Shown: positions 63,369 to 64,000 of the stretch, piece by piece
Layout: each line of letters opens with the position of its first letter
Position numbering within the stretch: the first letter of the stretch is position 1
Source of the DNA: Hyphomonadaceae bacterium UBA5336
Lineage (GTDB): Bacteria; Pseudomonadota; Alphaproteobacteria; Caulobacterales; Hyphomonadaceae
DNA length: 64,000 nucleotides
Direction of reading: 5' to 3'
Assembly (NCBI GenBank): GCA_002408125.1
Contig: DHQO01000025.1
Location: 19,745 to 83,744 of the forward strand
Position numbers and translations under genes: made by a program
The notes under the pieces: model-generated
Databases searched by the model: none
What the model was told of the DNA's origin: nothing
The model's input: only the letters and a program-made list of their open reading frames with translations

Positions 63369-63808
63369 GGCGTCTCGGTCTCTTCTGGCGCTTCGACCAG
63401 CGTGCGTTCGGGTTCGCCAGCCGTGTGCACGCGGAAGACCACGGCGCGAGCGCCCTCCTCGCCGGCATAGGGGCTGTGCACGGCGCGCGGCGGGATGACA
63501 TAGCTGTCGCCGGCCTGGAGGATCACATCCTCCTGGCCTTCCTGCACATGCACCGCCGAGCCTTCGATGACATAGAGGAACTCTTCGCCGGGATGGAAAT
63601 GGCGCGGCACCTGGGCGCCCGGCGGGATGACCACATCGGAGATGATCACCTCCAGCCCCTCGACGCTGGAAACCGGCGCACGCAGCATCTCGTTCGAGCC
63701 CGGCGGCGGGCGGGAAATATCCTGAGGCGCGGCGGCATAGTGCTCCCCGCCCGATGGCCCGCAGGCGGCAAGCGCCGCGAACGCGGCGATGATGGCAATC
63801 TGTTTCAT
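63365..63808 (-). CDS. Cupin-domain lipoprotein
   Basis: 147 residues from ATG 63808, with GGGAGGAGAG before it; an upstream in-frame start is not needed. The N-terminus MKQIAIIAAFAALAAC is a lipoprotein signal. The cupin core shows PRHFHPGEEFLYVIEGSA with metal-binding histidines and glutamate and PPRAVHSPYAGEEG for the second motif. It may bind or process a small molecule at the periplasmic membrane; the ligand is unknown. Confidence 0.87.
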   Translation of the reverse strand: MKQIAIIAAFAALAACGPSGGEHYAAAPQDISRPPPGSNEMLRAPVSSVEGLEVIISDVVIPPGAQVPRHFHPGEEFLYVIEGSAVHVQEGQEDVILQAGDSYVIPPRAVHSPYAGEEGARAVVFRVHTAGEPERTLVEAPEETETP

Positions 63809-63893
63809 GTCTCTCCTCCCGAATCCCCGCGCAGCGCGTGAGGGAGACAAGCATAGCATCGCCCGGCAAAACCGGTTATCCCGATGCCGAAGT

Positions 63894-63980
63894 GCGGGCG
63901 TGGCGAAATTGGTAAACGCAGCAGACTTAAAATCTGCCGACCGTATGGTCTTGCCGGTTCAAGCCCGGCCGTCCGCACCA
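63894..63980 (+). tRNA. tRNA-Leu(TAA)
   Basis: An 87-base class II tRNA with encoded CCA. The acceptor arms GCGGGCG and CGTCCGC pair with one G-T; the anticodon arm GCAGA-CTTAAAA-TCTGC has TAA at 63928-63930; a long variable arm follows and the T arm is CCGG-TTCAAGC-CCGG. Leucine is supported by the anticodon and the long variable arm. Confidence 0.96.
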
Positions 63981-64000
63981 TTTCTTCCGTAAATCTGATC

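Overview
The window is about 64 kb of GC-rich chromosome, densely packed with short intergenic gaps and many ATGA/GTGA/TGATG stop-start overlaps. The gene set points to an aerobic alphaproteobacterium of the Caulobacterales/Maricaulales type. Evidence includes a TipF-like degenerate EAL protein, a perfect TTAA-N7-TTAA CtrA box, the order ispE / polyprenyl synthase, thrB near rnhA, split glyQ/glyS, PPDK and ETF-QO. The genus cannot be fixed from sequence reading alone.

Layout. 1-8.8 kb: the end of a type I secretion ATPase, its membrane fusion partner, a 1636-residue RTX protein that carries an integrin-beta-like VWA domain, a strong hairpin, and a glycosyltransferase. 8.8-17.1 kb (minus strand): a lipoprotein, cysD-cysNC (PAPS synthesis), the dTDP-rhamnose genes rfbCBDA and a GT2 glycosyltransferase. 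17.1-19.75 kb: a two-gene cassette of a DUF262/DUF1524 (GmrSD-like) protein and a winged-helix nucleotidyltransferase-like protein, a candidate defence module. 19.8-25.9 kb: FAH-family hydrolase, a metal-ligand-less MBL-like lipoprotein, tipF-like gene, two selenodomain-associated transferases, a sulfotransferase and a family 4 uracil-DNA glycosylase. 26-34.9 kb: ETF-QO, a decayed phosphatase fragment, two TPR proteins, ispE, a WecA/MraY-type transferase and a polyprenyl diphosphate synthase. 35-42.5 kb: small proteins, a methyltransferase, glyQ, a lipoprotein, glyS and ppdK. 42.5-45.3 kb: a CtrA-box region, a SleB-type hydrolase, an O-methyltransferase and an SDR. 45.4-50.5 kb: a NAD synthesis operon nadA-(three exported paralogues)-nadB-nadC preceded by two matching palindromic operators. 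50.5-59.6 kb: rnhA, a membrane protein, thrB, tandem MFS transporters, radC, map, sfsA, a CinA-type protein and a membrane protein. 59.6-64 kb: a cNMP-linked thioredoxin-reductase-like flavoprotein, enoyl-CoA hydratase, thiolase, a cupin lipoprotein and tRNA-Leu(TAA).

Themes. Cell-surface construction is the dominant thread: type I secretion of a giant Ca-binding protein, rhamnose sugar-nucleotide supply, several glycosyltransferases, PAPS supply plus a sulfotransferase, and isoprenoid/undecaprenyl carrier genes. The most unusual items are the integrin-like domain within the RTX protein, the DUF262 + nucleotidyltransferase cassette, and the three four-cysteine exported paralogues translationally coupled to nadB.
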